In this document: in pieces, positions 18,599 to 27,408 of the stretch
Numbering within the stretch: position 1 is the first letter of the stretch
Layout: the number at the start of each line of letters is the position of its first letter
Source of the DNA: an uncultured Pirellula sp.
Lineage (GTDB): Bacteria; Planctomycetota; Planctomycetia; Pirellulales; Pirellulaceae
Assembly: GCA_903892355.1 (NCBI GenBank)
Contig: CAITIE010000052.1
Location: 186,001 to 250,000 of the forward strand
Direction: 5' to 3'
DNA: 64,000 bases
Made by a program: the position numbers and the translations under genes
Notes under the pieces: model-generated
The model's database searches: none
What the model was told of the DNA's origin: nothing
The model's input: the letters and a program-made list of their open reading frames with translations, nothing else

Positions 18599-19546
18599 AT
18601 GCGTCAGGATTACCGTTCGCAGACCATCGACCCACCCCTCCTCGACGACCTTTCGCAGTTAGTGCGACTGGCGATTCGGGAGGATCTCGACCGTACGATG
18701 GACATCACCACCATGGCGATTGTGCCTCAAGGCGTACGTGGTTCCGCAGCCTTGATCTCGCGAAATCCTGGGGTTGCCGCCGGTTTCGATTTGATCGAGG
18801 CGATCCTGCAGGAGCTGGACGCGCCGATCGAATTGCAGCAGCAGGTGGGCGATGGGGAATCGATCACCTCAGGACAGTCCTTGGCCGTTCTTTCGGGTGA
18901 CGCAAGGGATCTGCTGACCTGCGAGCGGACCATCCTGAACTTCATATGCCGGCTCAGTGGCATCGCATCGCTCACCCGCAAGTTCGTCGAAGCCGTGGCA
19001 GGCACCAAAGCTCGGGTCTACGACACGCGAAAGACGACCCCGGGCTGGAGGCGACTCGAGAAGTATGCTGTCCGCTGCGGCGGCGGACATAATCACCGGC
19101 TCGGCTTGTACGATGGAATCTTGATCAAAGACAATCACTTGGCCAGCCGAGCGGTTATCGACGGCAAACTGCTCGATCCCGGCCAAGCTATCCAATTGGC
19201 GAGATCATTTCTCGCATCCGGTGCTTGCCGCTTTGAGCATCCTCCGATGTTGGAAGTGGAAATCGATCGACTGTCCCAATTGGAGTCGGCGCTCGGGGCA
19301 TCCCCGAATATCGTTTTGCTAGACAACATGTCCTGCGAGGAGCTATCGCATTGCGTGAGTGTTCGGAACAAGTTAGCACCCGAGGTTGAATTGGAAGCCT
19401 CGGGTGGCGTTAACTTGAAAACTATCGGCGCGATCGCCGCCACGGGAGTCGATCGGATCAGCGTGGGTGCATTGACACACTCCGCCCCTGTTCACGACAT
19501 AGGACTGGATTGGAACTTACGCATTGAAGGAGCTGTCAGTCGCTGA
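18599..19546 (+). CDS. nadC: Nicotinate-nucleotide pyrophosphorylase (carboxylating)
   Basis: Quinolinate phosphoribosyltransferase, the step from quinolinate and PRPP to nicotinate mononucleotide in NAD synthesis. The 315-residue length fits. Landmarks: REDLDRTMDITT near the N-terminus, NFICRLSGIAS, the PRPP/quinolinate site TRKTTPGWRRLEKYAVRCGG, and DGILIKDNHL. Later come LEVEID and the C-terminal LEASGGVNLKTIGAIAATGVDRISVGALTHS. No nadA or nadB gene lies beside it. It is divergent from an exported protein gene. Confidence 0.95.
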   Translation: MRQDYRSQTIDPPLLDDLSQLVRLAIREDLDRTMDITTMAIVPQGVRGSAALISRNPGVAAGFDLIEAILQELDAPIELQQQVGDGESITSGQSLAVLSGDARDLLTCERTILNFICRLSGIASLTRKFVEAVAGTKARVYDTRKTTPGWRRLEKYAVRCGGGHNHRLGLYDGILIKDNHLASRAVIDGKLLDPGQAIQLARSFLASGACRFEHPPMLEVEIDRLSQLESALGASPNIVLLDNMSCEELSHCVSVRNKLAPEVELEASGGVNLKTIGAIAATGVDRISVGALTHSAPVHDIGLDWNLRIEGAVSR

Positions 19547-19607
19547 TCCAGTGACTACACTCGAAATAACCGAATTTGAATAAGACCTCGACCTGGGTAT
19601 TCGCATC

Positions 19608-20492
19608 ATGACAGCACATCGTTTTGACCCGAAGAAGTTCCGCATCAAAGAAGGAGATTCTTTCCGACTCTCAAAGATCCCAACCCATGCAGGGGATGAA
19701 CTCGTCAAGAAAACCGATGGCGTACAAGCACTCGAGGAAGACATCCAGAGCTTGCAACAAGCTCAGGATAGACTTTTCGCGTCGGGCGGCCGCGCCGTTT
19801 TGGTGATTCTCCAAGGAATGGATACCGCTGGAAAAGATGGAATCATTCGACATGTGCTCCGGGGTATCAATCCTCAGGGCTGCCGGGTCCAAGGCTTTCG
19901 CGCACCGAATACCGAGGAACTGCAACATCACTTTTTGTGGCGTCCGATGCGATTCCTGCCAGGCAAAGGGATGATCGCGATTTTCAATCGCTCGTATTAC
20001 GAAGAGGTTCTCGTCGTTCGCGTCCATCCGAATTTTCTGGAACCGCAAAACTTGCTTCCTTACAAGAAGCTCTCGGATCTTTGGAAGCGACGGTACGAAG
20101 AGATCAAGTCGTTCGAGAAGACACTGGTTGAAAGCGGAACCAGCGTCTTGAAATTCTATCTACACATTTCTCAGGACGAGCAGCGCAAGCGATTGCTTGA
20201 GCGACTGGACGATCCTTCTAAGCACTGGAAGTTCAATCCTCGCGACCTCGAAGAGCGAAAACTCTGGAAGAATTATGAAGAGTCTGTCGAGGACGCGATT
20301 TCAGCGACTTCGAACAAACAAGCCCCGTGGTACATCATCCCGGCAGACGACAAATGGTACGCCAGAGCTGCAGTCGCGGATATCTTGGCCGGCCATGTCG
20401 ATTCCCTGGATTTGAAATACCCTGAGGTCTCCGCCGAGGATTCCGCAAAGTATGCCACCCTCGCTCAGTCGCTTCGGGATGAAAAGAAATGA
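19608..20492 (+). CDS. ppk2: Polyphosphate kinase 2 family protein
   Basis: PPK2 enzymes use polyphosphate to phosphorylate nucleotides or the reverse. Features of the 294-residue protein: Walker A-like QGMDTAGKDG (about 69-78), RVQGFRAPNTEEL, the lid/Walker B portion FLPGKGMIAIFNRSYYEEV, and WYIIPADDKWYARAAV near the C-terminus. It is a single-domain member; whether it makes ADP, ATP or GTP cannot be decided by eye. Its end overlaps the start of moaE by four bases (ATGA), so the two are translationally coupled. A Ppx/GppA gene lies downstream on the opposite strand. Confidence 0.9.
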   Translation: MTAHRFDPKKFRIKEGDSFRLSKIPTHAGDELVKKTDGVQALEEDIQSLQQAQDRLFASGGRAVLVILQGMDTAGKDGIIRHVLRGINPQGCRVQGFRAPNTEELQHHFLWRPMRFLPGKGMIAIFNRSYYEEVLVVRVHPNFLEPQNLLPYKKLSDLWKRRYEEIKSFEKTLVESGTSVLKFYLHISQDEQRKRLLERLDDPSKHWKFNPRDLEERKLWKNYEESVEDAISATSNKQAPWYIIPADDKWYARAAVADILAGHVDSLDLKYPEVSAEDSAKYATLAQSLRDEKK

Positions 20493-20917
20493 TTGAATTG
20501 GTCGATGGCCCGATCGATGTAGATGGCCTACTGAGGTATTGTGAGGACGAACACTGCGGGGCCACGAGCCTGTTTCTGGGAACTACGCGTCGCTGGACCA
20601 ATGGCACCGAGACGGCTTATCTCGAATACGATGCCTACCGCGAAATGGCACTTGGGAAAATGCAGGAGCTCGCCACGATCGCTCAAACCAAATGGCCAGT
20701 AAAGCGATTAGCGATGGTGCATCGGCTAGGGCGAGTCGACATCGGACAAGCGTCCGTTGCGATAGCGGTGAGTTGCCCACACCGAGCCGATGCAATCGCC
20801 GCTTGCCATTGGCTGATCGACGAACTCAAAGCCCACGTGCCGATCTGGAAGAAAGAATGGTTCGCCGTCGAAGGCCCGAAGTGGATTCACCCCGATCCTC
20901 GCATGAATCAGCGGTAA
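20489..20917 (+). CDS. moaE: Molybdopterin synthase catalytic subunit MoaE
   Basis: Large subunit of molybdopterin synthase, which transfers sulfur from thiocarboxylated MoaD to precursor Z. The 142-residue protein has SLFLGTTRRWTNG, AYLEYDAY, the HRLGRVDIGQASVAIAV strand pair and the C-terminal VPIWKKEWFAVEGPKWI with the catalytic Lys residues of the family. No moaD or other molybdenum-cofactor gene is in the window; its position after a PPK2 gene, overlapping by four bases, is unexpected. Confidence 0.93.
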   Translation: MIELVDGPIDVDGLLRYCEDEHCGATSLFLGTTRRWTNGTETAYLEYDAYREMALGKMQELATIAQTKWPVKRLAMVHRLGRVDIGQASVAIAVSCPHRADAIAACHWLIDELKAHVPIWKKEWFAVEGPKWIHPDPRMNQR

Positions 20918-20975
20918 CGCATCCCGAACGCGATCTCCGAGCGATGCACCAGGCAGGACTTTGCCAAACCTCTTG

Positions 20976-22562
20976 TCACCGGGAATCGCTTCTGAGCAGC
21001 ACGCTCATTCCGAAAATCTCTTCGAACAACTCACCCGACTGGCGCACGGTGAGTTGCTCCAACGAAACATCCTCTACTCCGTGAGTCAGGATTACGAGTC
21101 GATCTTCTTCGCGGCGGCAACGGATGTTGCTGATCCGCTGCGATCGAGACTCATCAAGTGCGATTGCCAACCGCAGGATTGCCGCCAGTTTCGCGACCGC
21201 TACTCGATCATTGCGTTCGAGGGTCGAGTAGCCTTCGTGGTCCGGTTGTGGAGAAGATCTTCGGTGATACCGGACGACCAATGCGACAAGCAGTTGGTCC
21301 CGCTCCGAGAGACCGAACAGTTCGCTATTGCGGATCAGGTACATCGCATGCTTGTGATGGCTGCGGGCGTTGAGAAACATTCCGATTTCGTGCAGGATCG
21401 CCGACAAGAACAGAATCAGTTCCATCCGCTGGTCCAGTTGATGCTCATCGGCCAAATCTGCGAATAGTTTTCGCGATAGATTCGCAACGTGCCGTGCATG
21501 CGCCTCATCAAAATCCATCTTGCGACCCAAGTTGATCGCGGACCGAATGATTTGATTGCGAAACTCGGCGGTCCAAGCGTCGCGCACCGCCATGTCGCTC
21601 AACAGCCCGTCACGAAGGTTCGTGTCTGCCACAAACATCATGGGGCACTGGAACTCGCGTGCTAAAAGTCCATAGCTCATCAAGGCCGGCCAAAGAGTCT
21701 CTGTGTCCGAGAAGCTCAACGAATATCGGCTGATCAACTCCTCTTCCCTGAGTTGTCCGATCCGTCTCGCAAAATCCATCAGTGCGTCCGTAGGTAACTT
21801 GTGAAGTGTTTTTTCCTGCTCCACACCTTCAATGTTTTTGACCGCCATCCGAACATCACCGCCGATGGCAACCATTTGGATTTCGCGACCTGCGTCGACA
21901 TGCTCAAAGATCTGATGCACGATCCTACGGATCTGCGTTTCGATGATAGCGCGTTGCTTGGCGTGGGATGTCTTGAATTTGTCGACTTGCTCGAGCATCC
22001 GCAGCGAGCCTAAGCGGTAGGTGTTGGAGAACAAGACGTTGCCTCCACGCACCACCAGAACTTCAGTACTACCGCTCCCAACCTCGACCACAATTGTCTT
22101 TACCGATGCCAGCACCGGGTTGGATTGCAGCAGAGGCTGAATACCCATGTACGTGATCCGGTTGACCTCCGCCTCATCCAATGACTCGACCTCTAGTCCT
22201 GTCGCTATGTACATACGGTCGATGAAGGCGAGACGGTTGCTCGCTTCACGTACGGCGCTCGTCGCGACCACGCGGACTTGGTCTGCCCTGGTGATACCGA
22301 ACTCTTGCATCAACCGCCGATAGCTTTTAAGCACCCGAGCGCATTCTTCAATGCTCCGCCGGCTAATGTTCTGGGAAGTGAACGTATCCTTCCCCAACGA
22401 AACGGCTTGTGAGACCTCTTCCAGTGTCCGGACATTCCCTTGCGGGTCGATCTCCGCGATCGCCATCCGCACGCTGGTCGAACCGATATCGACGACAGCC
22501 ACGGGTCGACTGGTCGTTGAGATAACAGGCGGATTGGCACGGGTTTGGGGACCAGACGACAT
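20976..22562 (-). CDS. Ppx/GppA phosphatase with C-terminal HD domain
   Basis: A 528-residue exopolyphosphatase/guanosine pentaphosphatase family protein. The N-terminal ASKHA domain shows AVVDIGSTSVRMAIAEID (phosphate-1 loop), then VEVGSGSTEVLVVRGG (phosphate-2). The C-terminal half is an HD domain: LSAILHEIGMFL carries the metal-binding motif (HE in place of HD), with HHKHAMYLI and YHRR nearby. Substrate may be polyphosphate or pppGpp. I set the start at the ATG at 22562 because the frame further upstream (to 22709) would overlap the adaptor gene and adds no conserved sequence. It faces the PPK2-moaE pair. Confidence 0.9.
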   Translation of the reverse strand: MSSGPQTRANPPVISTTSRPVAVVDIGSTSVRMAIAEIDPQGNVRTLEEVSQAVSLGKDTFTSQNISRRSIEECARVLKSYRRLMQEFGITRADQVRVVATSAVREASNRLAFIDRMYIATGLEVESLDEAEVNRITYMGIQPLLQSNPVLASVKTIVVEVGSGSTEVLVVRGGNVLFSNTYRLGSLRMLEQVDKFKTSHAKQRAIIETQIRRIVHQIFEHVDAGREIQMVAIGGDVRMAVKNIEGVEQEKTLHKLPTDALMDFARRIGQLREEELISRYSLSFSDTETLWPALMSYGLLAREFQCPMMFVADTNLRDGLLSDMAVRDAWTAEFRNQIIRSAINLGRKMDFDEAHARHVANLSRKLFADLADEHQLDQRMELILFLSAILHEIGMFLNARSHHKHAMYLIRNSELFGLSERDQLLVALVVRYHRRSSPQPDHEGYSTLERNDRVAVAKLAAILRLAIALDESRSQRISNIRCRREEDRLVILTHGVEDVSLEQLTVRQSGELFEEIFGMSVLLRSDSR

Positions 22563-22656
22563 GATTGGGGGAGCAACTCCTTTGGATAAACAATTCCCTG
22601 AACCCCACGATGATAACCGCGAACACGCACCGAGCCCAGGGTTCGAACGGATCAGA

Positions 22657-24180
22657 TCATAGCCAAAATCGTCGGTACATCGCATCGAGGACTGGACGAA
22701 ACCATACAAACCAGCGTGAATATCGACCGCAAGGAACTCGAACTTTCGCTGTTGCTCCGATACGTGGATCGATCAATGTATCGATTGGCCGGATCCGAGC
22801 ATCCAGTGCCGGCCCGGTCCAATCGTTCCTAAACGCATGGTCTATCGATTCAATGAGTCCCGTTTTATGCACCCCTGGCTCCGACGCTAACACGAACTCA
22901 ACCTTCACCCGATCCGATTTCGGATCCATTCGGTGCCACGCTTGTAGAACGTACCCTGCATCCCAGTCCATCACACTTGAAGTCAGCTGCCAATCGGCCT
23001 CTTTAGGGACAATTCGGGCCATCGGGTCCCCTCGTCGGACCGGCCGATCCTCCGAATCGTGCCAATCCGGATCGCAGACCAAAAAACCATCGACAGCGGC
23101 GTGGATTTCAAGGCGTTTCTCTTCACCATCGAGCCATAGGAGTTGCTGATCGATACCTTCCTGACGTTTTGACAACTCTTCCAATTCTCCCGCAAGCCGC
23201 GCCCTCATCAAGGCGGCCGAGTCATCGCGGTTGGATATTTCGTTAACAGCAACCTCAACACTGCTTCGCTTCTCTGAGGTGATTCGCTTTTCCGACTCCA
23301 ATTGCACTCTTTGCAGCTGGAGGTCGGGTGATGCGATCCGGGCGACTAGGTCACCCGCTTGCACAGGTTGTCCATCACGTGCTGAAAAGGTTGCGACGAA
23401 GCCGTCGGAGGGAGCGTAGAGGATTCGCTGGGACTGTGGTTGGAGCGCCCCGTCGAGCTCAATCCATAACTCAATCGGCTGAAACAAGGCGACCACTGCC
23501 ACCAAGCCAGCGAGCCATTTCCAACGATGCTTTCCCAGCCATTGTCCCCACGTCCTGGACGGCTTACTTAGCCAAACTTCGCTGGCATCCATGATCCATG
23601 GAACCACCGAATGCAAGACACCTTGATGAGCATCGAATCGCTCGCGTTTACTCCACTCCACAAGGATTAGGCCTAGTGGCTGGATCGGTGGGTGTGCAGA
23701 ATCCGCACCAACCTCAGGTCGATTGCGGTCGAGTGCGTTTGGGACAGAAGTCAGCCCCGTCATGGACGAAAACACAGGGATCGCGATGGTGCAACCAAGC
23801 CCCGATTTCTTGGAATAATCGTCGAGGAAATGGGATCTTTCTTCCTCGGATGTTGAGTTCAAAACCTTCGAGGCGAGTTCTAACCATGGTTGGACCGCAT
23901 CCTGAGATGGCAGCGACACTGAATTTCCACTGATCGCTACGAATTGCGCGCTGCTCCGAGGAGAATCATCTGGGGGATTGCTAGGCCGCTTCGGTGGAAC
24001 AGTCCTCAATAGTACCGCATGCTCTGCGTCGACCAAGCAACGCAGCCCCTCCATAAGATGCCTGCCTGCTTCCTCGATGGAGGACGATGCATGAGCCCGT
24101 TTTAGGATGGCACGAACCTGCGAAACGAGCAACGTTCCACTCGACTCGTTCTTGCCCTCGATTGCAGGTAGGCTCTGCAT
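22657..24180 (-). CDS. GAF-like plus HlyD-type membrane fusion protein
   Basis: A 507-residue efflux adaptor with an unusual N-terminal part. Residues about 25-200 look like a GAF-type sensor region (LKRAHASSSIEEAGRHLMEG, AEHAVLLRT, LGLILVEWS). A membrane segment follows (219-239, WLAGLVAVVALFQPIELW), then a biotinyl-lipoyl-type half-motif (YAPSDGFVATFSARDGQPVQ), a coiled coil (about 290-365), the second half (HAAVDGFLVCDPDW) and a beta-barrel part. HlyD-type adaptors link an inner-membrane pump with TolC; a TolC gene lies divergently across the 350-base gap but no pump gene is present. Start at ATG 24180. Confidence 0.8.
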   Translation of the reverse strand: MQSLPAIEGKNESSGTLLVSQVRAILKRAHASSSIEEAGRHLMEGLRCLVDAEHAVLLRTVPPKRPSNPPDDSPRSSAQFVAISGNSVSLPSQDAVQPWLELASKVLNSTSEEERSHFLDDYSKKSGLGCTIAIPVFSSMTGLTSVPNALDRNRPEVGADSAHPPIQPLGLILVEWSKRERFDAHQGVLHSVVPWIMDASEVWLSKPSRTWGQWLGKHRWKWLAGLVAVVALFQPIELWIELDGALQPQSQRILYAPSDGFVATFSARDGQPVQAGDLVARIASPDLQLQRVQLESEKRITSEKRSSVEVAVNEISNRDDSAALMRARLAGELEELSKRQEGIDQQLLWLDGEEKRLEIHAAVDGFLVCDPDWHDSEDRPVRRGDPMARIVPKEADWQLTSSVMDWDAGYVLQAWHRMDPKSDRVKVEFVLASEPGVHKTGLIESIDHAFRNDWTGPALDARIRPIDTLIDPRIGATAKVRVPCGRYSRWFVWFRPVLDAMYRRFWL

Positions 24181-24415
24181 TTGCGTTCCTTGAGTGGTTG
24201 GGTTCCTGACCCCATGGGAGAGCCTGAGTATACCTGCCCATCCAAGCATCGTGAACCTCCAGTCCTTCCGTCATTTCTCAATGCAGCTATTTGCCTGACT
24301 TACCTCCCCTTTCCAAGCCCAACCAACCCCCTCTACAGCCCATCCACCCCATCTTTTAAATGCAGCCCGATACCTATCGAGATTCTCTAAACCAAGGCTG
24401 CCATTAAGCGGTTGC

Positions 24416-24435
24416 TGGATGAATTGCTTCATCCA
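24416..24435. promoter_or_regulatory. Perfect inverted repeat, 8-bp arms
   Basis: TGGATGAA at 24416-24423 and its exact complement TTCATCCA at 24428-24435 are separated by TTGC. It lies 96 bases before the TolC gene start, inside the divergent efflux intergenic region. It could be a repressor operator or a leader-RNA hairpin. Confidence 0.55.
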
Positions 24436-24477
24436 TTATGGCGTGGAAATCCGAAGAAGCTTTACGAATCACTTCAA

Positions 24478-24501
24478 CTTGGAATTGCCTGCAATTCCAA
24501 G
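24478..24501. promoter_or_regulatory. Perfect inverted repeat, 10-bp arms
   Basis: CTTGGAATTG at 24478-24487 and CAATTCCAAG at 24492-24501 flank the four-base loop CCTG. It sits 29 bases upstream of the TolC start and just before its ribosome binding site (GGAGAGG near 24520). This position fits an operator covering the transcription start or a hairpin near the ribosome site. A second, shorter inverted repeat lies 64 bases upstream (centre to centre). Confidence 0.6.
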
Positions 24502-24530
24502 AACTGCAAACGGTTTGAGAGGAGAGGATA

Positions 24531-26414
24531 ATGCGACAATGGCGGTGGTTGGTCGCTGCAATTGCGCTCTCTCTCTATGCGATGCTCGGCTGTGCTACAC
24601 ACCGAGAGAGTAAGCCTATTCGGTTTGCGGACTGCGCCCCAGAAACGCGAGAGCCTACTCCTGACGTGGCTCAACTTCGGATCTCAGAACCCGCCTTCGA
24701 ATTGTGTAGCACCCCAGATGCCGATCTCGGCATCTCCCCGATGGCGATCGATTTGAGCAAGATGTCGCCAGAAGACTTCTTTTCACTGCGTCTTGAGGAC
24801 GCGATCCAAATGGCATTGGCCAATTCCAGGATCATGAGGGATTTAGGGGGGACGGTTCTTCGCACACCCAATGCGGTCAACACCGTCAATGATCCGGCAG
24901 CCGTATTCACCGACCCTCGGTTCGGGGAAGAGGCGGCATTATCTGAGTTTGATGCAAACCTCTCCGCGTCGGCTTTTTTCGAGAACAATGATCGTCGACT
25001 GAACAACCGCTTTTTCGGCAACCAAGGGATCTTTCAGCAGGATCTGCATAACTACGGAAATGCCTTGACCAAACGCTCCGCCACCGGTGCGCAATTCATC
25101 GCTCGCAAGAGTTCCGTCTACGATAGCAACAACCAGTTATCCAACGCGATCGGCGCATCGAGTTGGGAAGAGATTGTCGAGTCCGAGATTCGTCAACCGT
25201 TGATGCAAGGTGCAGGGACTCGCTTCAACCGAATTGCAGGTCCAGGAGCCAAGCCCGGTCAGATCAATGGTGTGCTCGTCGCCCGGGTACGAACGGACAT
25301 CAGTCTGGCCGAATTTTCTCGAGCCGTGAGAGACTTGGTGGCGGATGTCGAAAACGCCTATTGGGATCTCTTTTACGCGTATCGAGATCTCGAAGCCAAG
25401 ATCGACGCTCGTGACATCGCGCTCCTCACCGCTCGCAAGCTGGAATCGCAAACGGCAACGCAGGGAGTCGCCGACGCAGCACAAGCTAAAGAGCAATACT
25501 ATCGGTTCGAATCCGAGGTGATCGATGCCATCCATGGCCGAGTGCTCGATGGGACACGCACCAATAACGGCAGTTCCGGGGGAAGCTTCCGAAGCGTAGG
25601 TGGACTTCGATTGAGCGAACGAAGACTCCGTTTGATCATCGGTTTCCCAATCACTGACGGAAAGATACTCCGTCCGAGCGATGAACCAGCGCAATCGCCG
25701 ATTGCGTACGACTGGTACTTTTCGAGCAGCGAAGCACTTTCCGCTCGCGAGGAAATCCGTCGCCAGCGATGGGTTGTCAAGCAGCGAGAACTCGAACTGA
25801 TCGCGAATAGAAATTTCCTCAAGCCTCAACTCGACGTCGTTGGACGGTATCGTTTTCGAGGTTTCGGGAAGGACTTGATCAATTACTCTGGCCAGTCCAA
25901 TGCCATCGAGAATCTTCTCGATGGAGAGTACCAGGAGTGGCAAGCTGGTATCGAGTATGCAATGCCGATCGGCTTTCGCAAAGCGCATGCCGCAGTACGG
26001 TTTTCCCAACTCACGCTCCATCGTGAAGCGGATATCCTTAGGGAACAAGAGAGGACGGTTCTGTTCGGCTTGAGCAATGCGATGAACGAAATGCAGCGAG
26101 CCTACGACACGATGCAACTTCAAGAAAAACGACTCGAGGAGATCCTTCGCCAGTTGCAGAGCTTGCAAGCCAAATGGGAATCAGGCCAAGACCCAGCGTT
26201 GGACGTTTTGCTCGAAACCCACCGTCGATTATTGGATGCCCGCGTACGCTACCATCAATCTCGTATCGAGTACGCGTTGGCAATTCGAAACGTACACTTC
26301 GAAAAAGGGACATTGCTCGATTACTGCAAGGTTTCCTTGAGCGAGTCGCTGTCAGATCCAAAAGCCTATGAAGATGCGGCTATTCGCGATGAAAATCGCG
26401 GCAAACCTTGGTAA
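24531..26414 (+). CDS. TolC-family outer-membrane efflux lipoprotein
   Basis: A 627-residue outer-membrane channel protein. The leader MRQWRWLVAAIALSLYAMLGC is a lipoprotein signal, lipidated at the Cys after MLG. The mature protein has the TolC/OEP pattern: LRLEDAIQMALANSR, long helices (LAEFSRAVRDLVADVENAYWDLFYAYRDL), a second repeat (SAREEIRRQRWVVKQRELEL) and the closing LETHRRLLDARVRYHQSRIEYALAIRNVHFEKGTLL, cited here in parts. It is divergent from the GAF-HlyD adaptor and is the likely partner of it. A strong ribosome site (GGAGAGG) precedes the ATG at 24531, and two inverted repeats lie upstream. Confidence 0.9.
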   Translation: MRQWRWLVAAIALSLYAMLGCATHRESKPIRFADCAPETREPTPDVAQLRISEPAFELCSTPDADLGISPMAIDLSKMSPEDFFSLRLEDAIQMALANSRIMRDLGGTVLRTPNAVNTVNDPAAVFTDPRFGEEAALSEFDANLSASAFFENNDRRLNNRFFGNQGIFQQDLHNYGNALTKRSATGAQFIARKSSVYDSNNQLSNAIGASSWEEIVESEIRQPLMQGAGTRFNRIAGPGAKPGQINGVLVARVRTDISLAEFSRAVRDLVADVENAYWDLFYAYRDLEAKIDARDIALLTARKLESQTATQGVADAAQAKEQYYRFESEVIDAIHGRVLDGTRTNNGSSGGSFRSVGGLRLSERRLRLIIGFPITDGKILRPSDEPAQSPIAYDWYFSSSEALSAREEIRRQRWVVKQRELELIANRNFLKPQLDVVGRYRFRGFGKDLINYSGQSNAIENLLDGEYQEWQAGIEYAMPIGFRKAHAAVRFSQLTLHREADILREQERTVLFGLSNAMNEMQRAYDTMQLQEKRLEEILRQLQSLQAKWESGQDPALDVLLETHRRLLDARVRYHQSRIEYALAIRNVHFEKGTLLDYCKVSLSESLSDPKAYEDAAIRDENRGKPW

Positions 26415-26425
26415 CGTTGGACAGC

Positions 26426-27349
26426 TTACTCAGGGACTCTGAGAACGGTCGCGACGCGCCCATCAATCAACATCTCGGTCCCAGGCTGAAAGTGACTTCG
26501 TCGCAGCATCCCTAATGCCATCGAATCACCCTCTGGCATTGAAGCCATCGATGTGATGGAACCGACCTCTTTTCCCTCGAGAACCATGGCATAGGGAATT
26601 GGCAATCGATCACTCCCCTGGATCCGCAGTTTCACTAGTCTCTTCTGGACTTGCCCCAACGCATCGAGGCGGGCGACGGTTTCCTGGCCCAGGTAACATC
26701 CCTTCTTGAAGGAAATGGTGCGTTTATCGATCGATAATTCCTGAGGCAGATTCTTGTCATCAAAATCGATGCCTGCCCAAGGCCAGAAGGCTTCGATTCG
26801 TTGCAACTCCCAATCGGATCGATGCGATGTATCGCTCGAGACTAATGCTCGTAACTCAGGCAACCATCCCGTCAAAGCCACCGACGCAGGGACGATTGCG
26901 AGCAGGCTCTCATTACCAATCCAGGGGGCGTGCAAGCATCGGATTGATGCCCCTTGCAATGTGTATTCGATGCAGGAATGCGCAGGCATTGGATCGGGCA
27001 CACCTGGAAGGATCTGTGATGCGGATTTGGCATTCGGGAAAAGCGCGGCGGTGAACTCAGCGCTTCGGTCCGCTATGACCGCATCCTCACGAATGATGTA
27101 ACGATCAAAATGGGGAACCAATCGCTCTGCCTGTCCTGGTGCAGAAACGAACCAGAGCGAGTCTTTCCAGCCGCACACAATACCGTGACTAAGCGTCCTT
27201 CCCTTGACATCGAGGACAAACGTCTCTGCCGTCTGCCCATCGGCGAGCGTCCGAAGATCCTGCGTGCAGAGATTGTTAGCGATCTTGTTCCTATCCGCAC
27301 CACTTATCTCAATGATGGTCAATCTACCGATGGCGTATCCTGTCGACAT
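26426..27349 (-). CDS. ygfZ: YgfZ/GcvT-type folate-binding protein
   Basis: A 307-residue protein of the YgfZ family, which binds tetrahydrofolate and assists iron-sulfur cluster enzymes. The diagnostic motif is KKGCYLGQETVARLDALGQV (about 215-234, with the conserved Cys). The N-terminal half contains the aminomethyltransferase-like fold (RLTIIEISGADRNKIANNLCTQDLRTL). It is the last gene of a minus-strand series after lysS and ychF with a 59-base gap, and is convergent with the TolC gene, 11 bases apart. Confidence 0.88.
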   Translation of the reverse strand: MSTGYAIGRLTIIEISGADRNKIANNLCTQDLRTLADGQTAETFVLDVKGRTLSHGIVCGWKDSLWFVSAPGQAERLVPHFDRYIIREDAVIADRSAEFTAALFPNAKSASQILPGVPDPMPAHSCIEYTLQGASIRCLHAPWIGNESLLAIVPASVALTGWLPELRALVSSDTSHRSDWELQRIEAFWPWAGIDFDDKNLPQELSIDKRTISFKKGCYLGQETVARLDALGQVQKRLVKLRIQGSDRLPIPYAMVLEGKEVGSITSMASMPEGDSMALGMLRRSHFQPGTEMLIDGRVATVLRVPE

Positions 27350-27408
27350 AGTACCTCGATTCCTTGATAGCTCATCGATTTGCGGTTGTACGCATTACGA
27401 GAAGGCGA

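Noticed and set aside
22615-22650. GGTTCGAA motif resembling a tRNA T-loop
   Set aside because: No cloverleaf can be built around it; it lies in the leader of the Ppx/GppA gene.
25137-26168. Minus-strand frame opposite the TolC gene (343 codons)
   Set aside because: Antisense of a clear TolC-family gene, with no domain or start signal.
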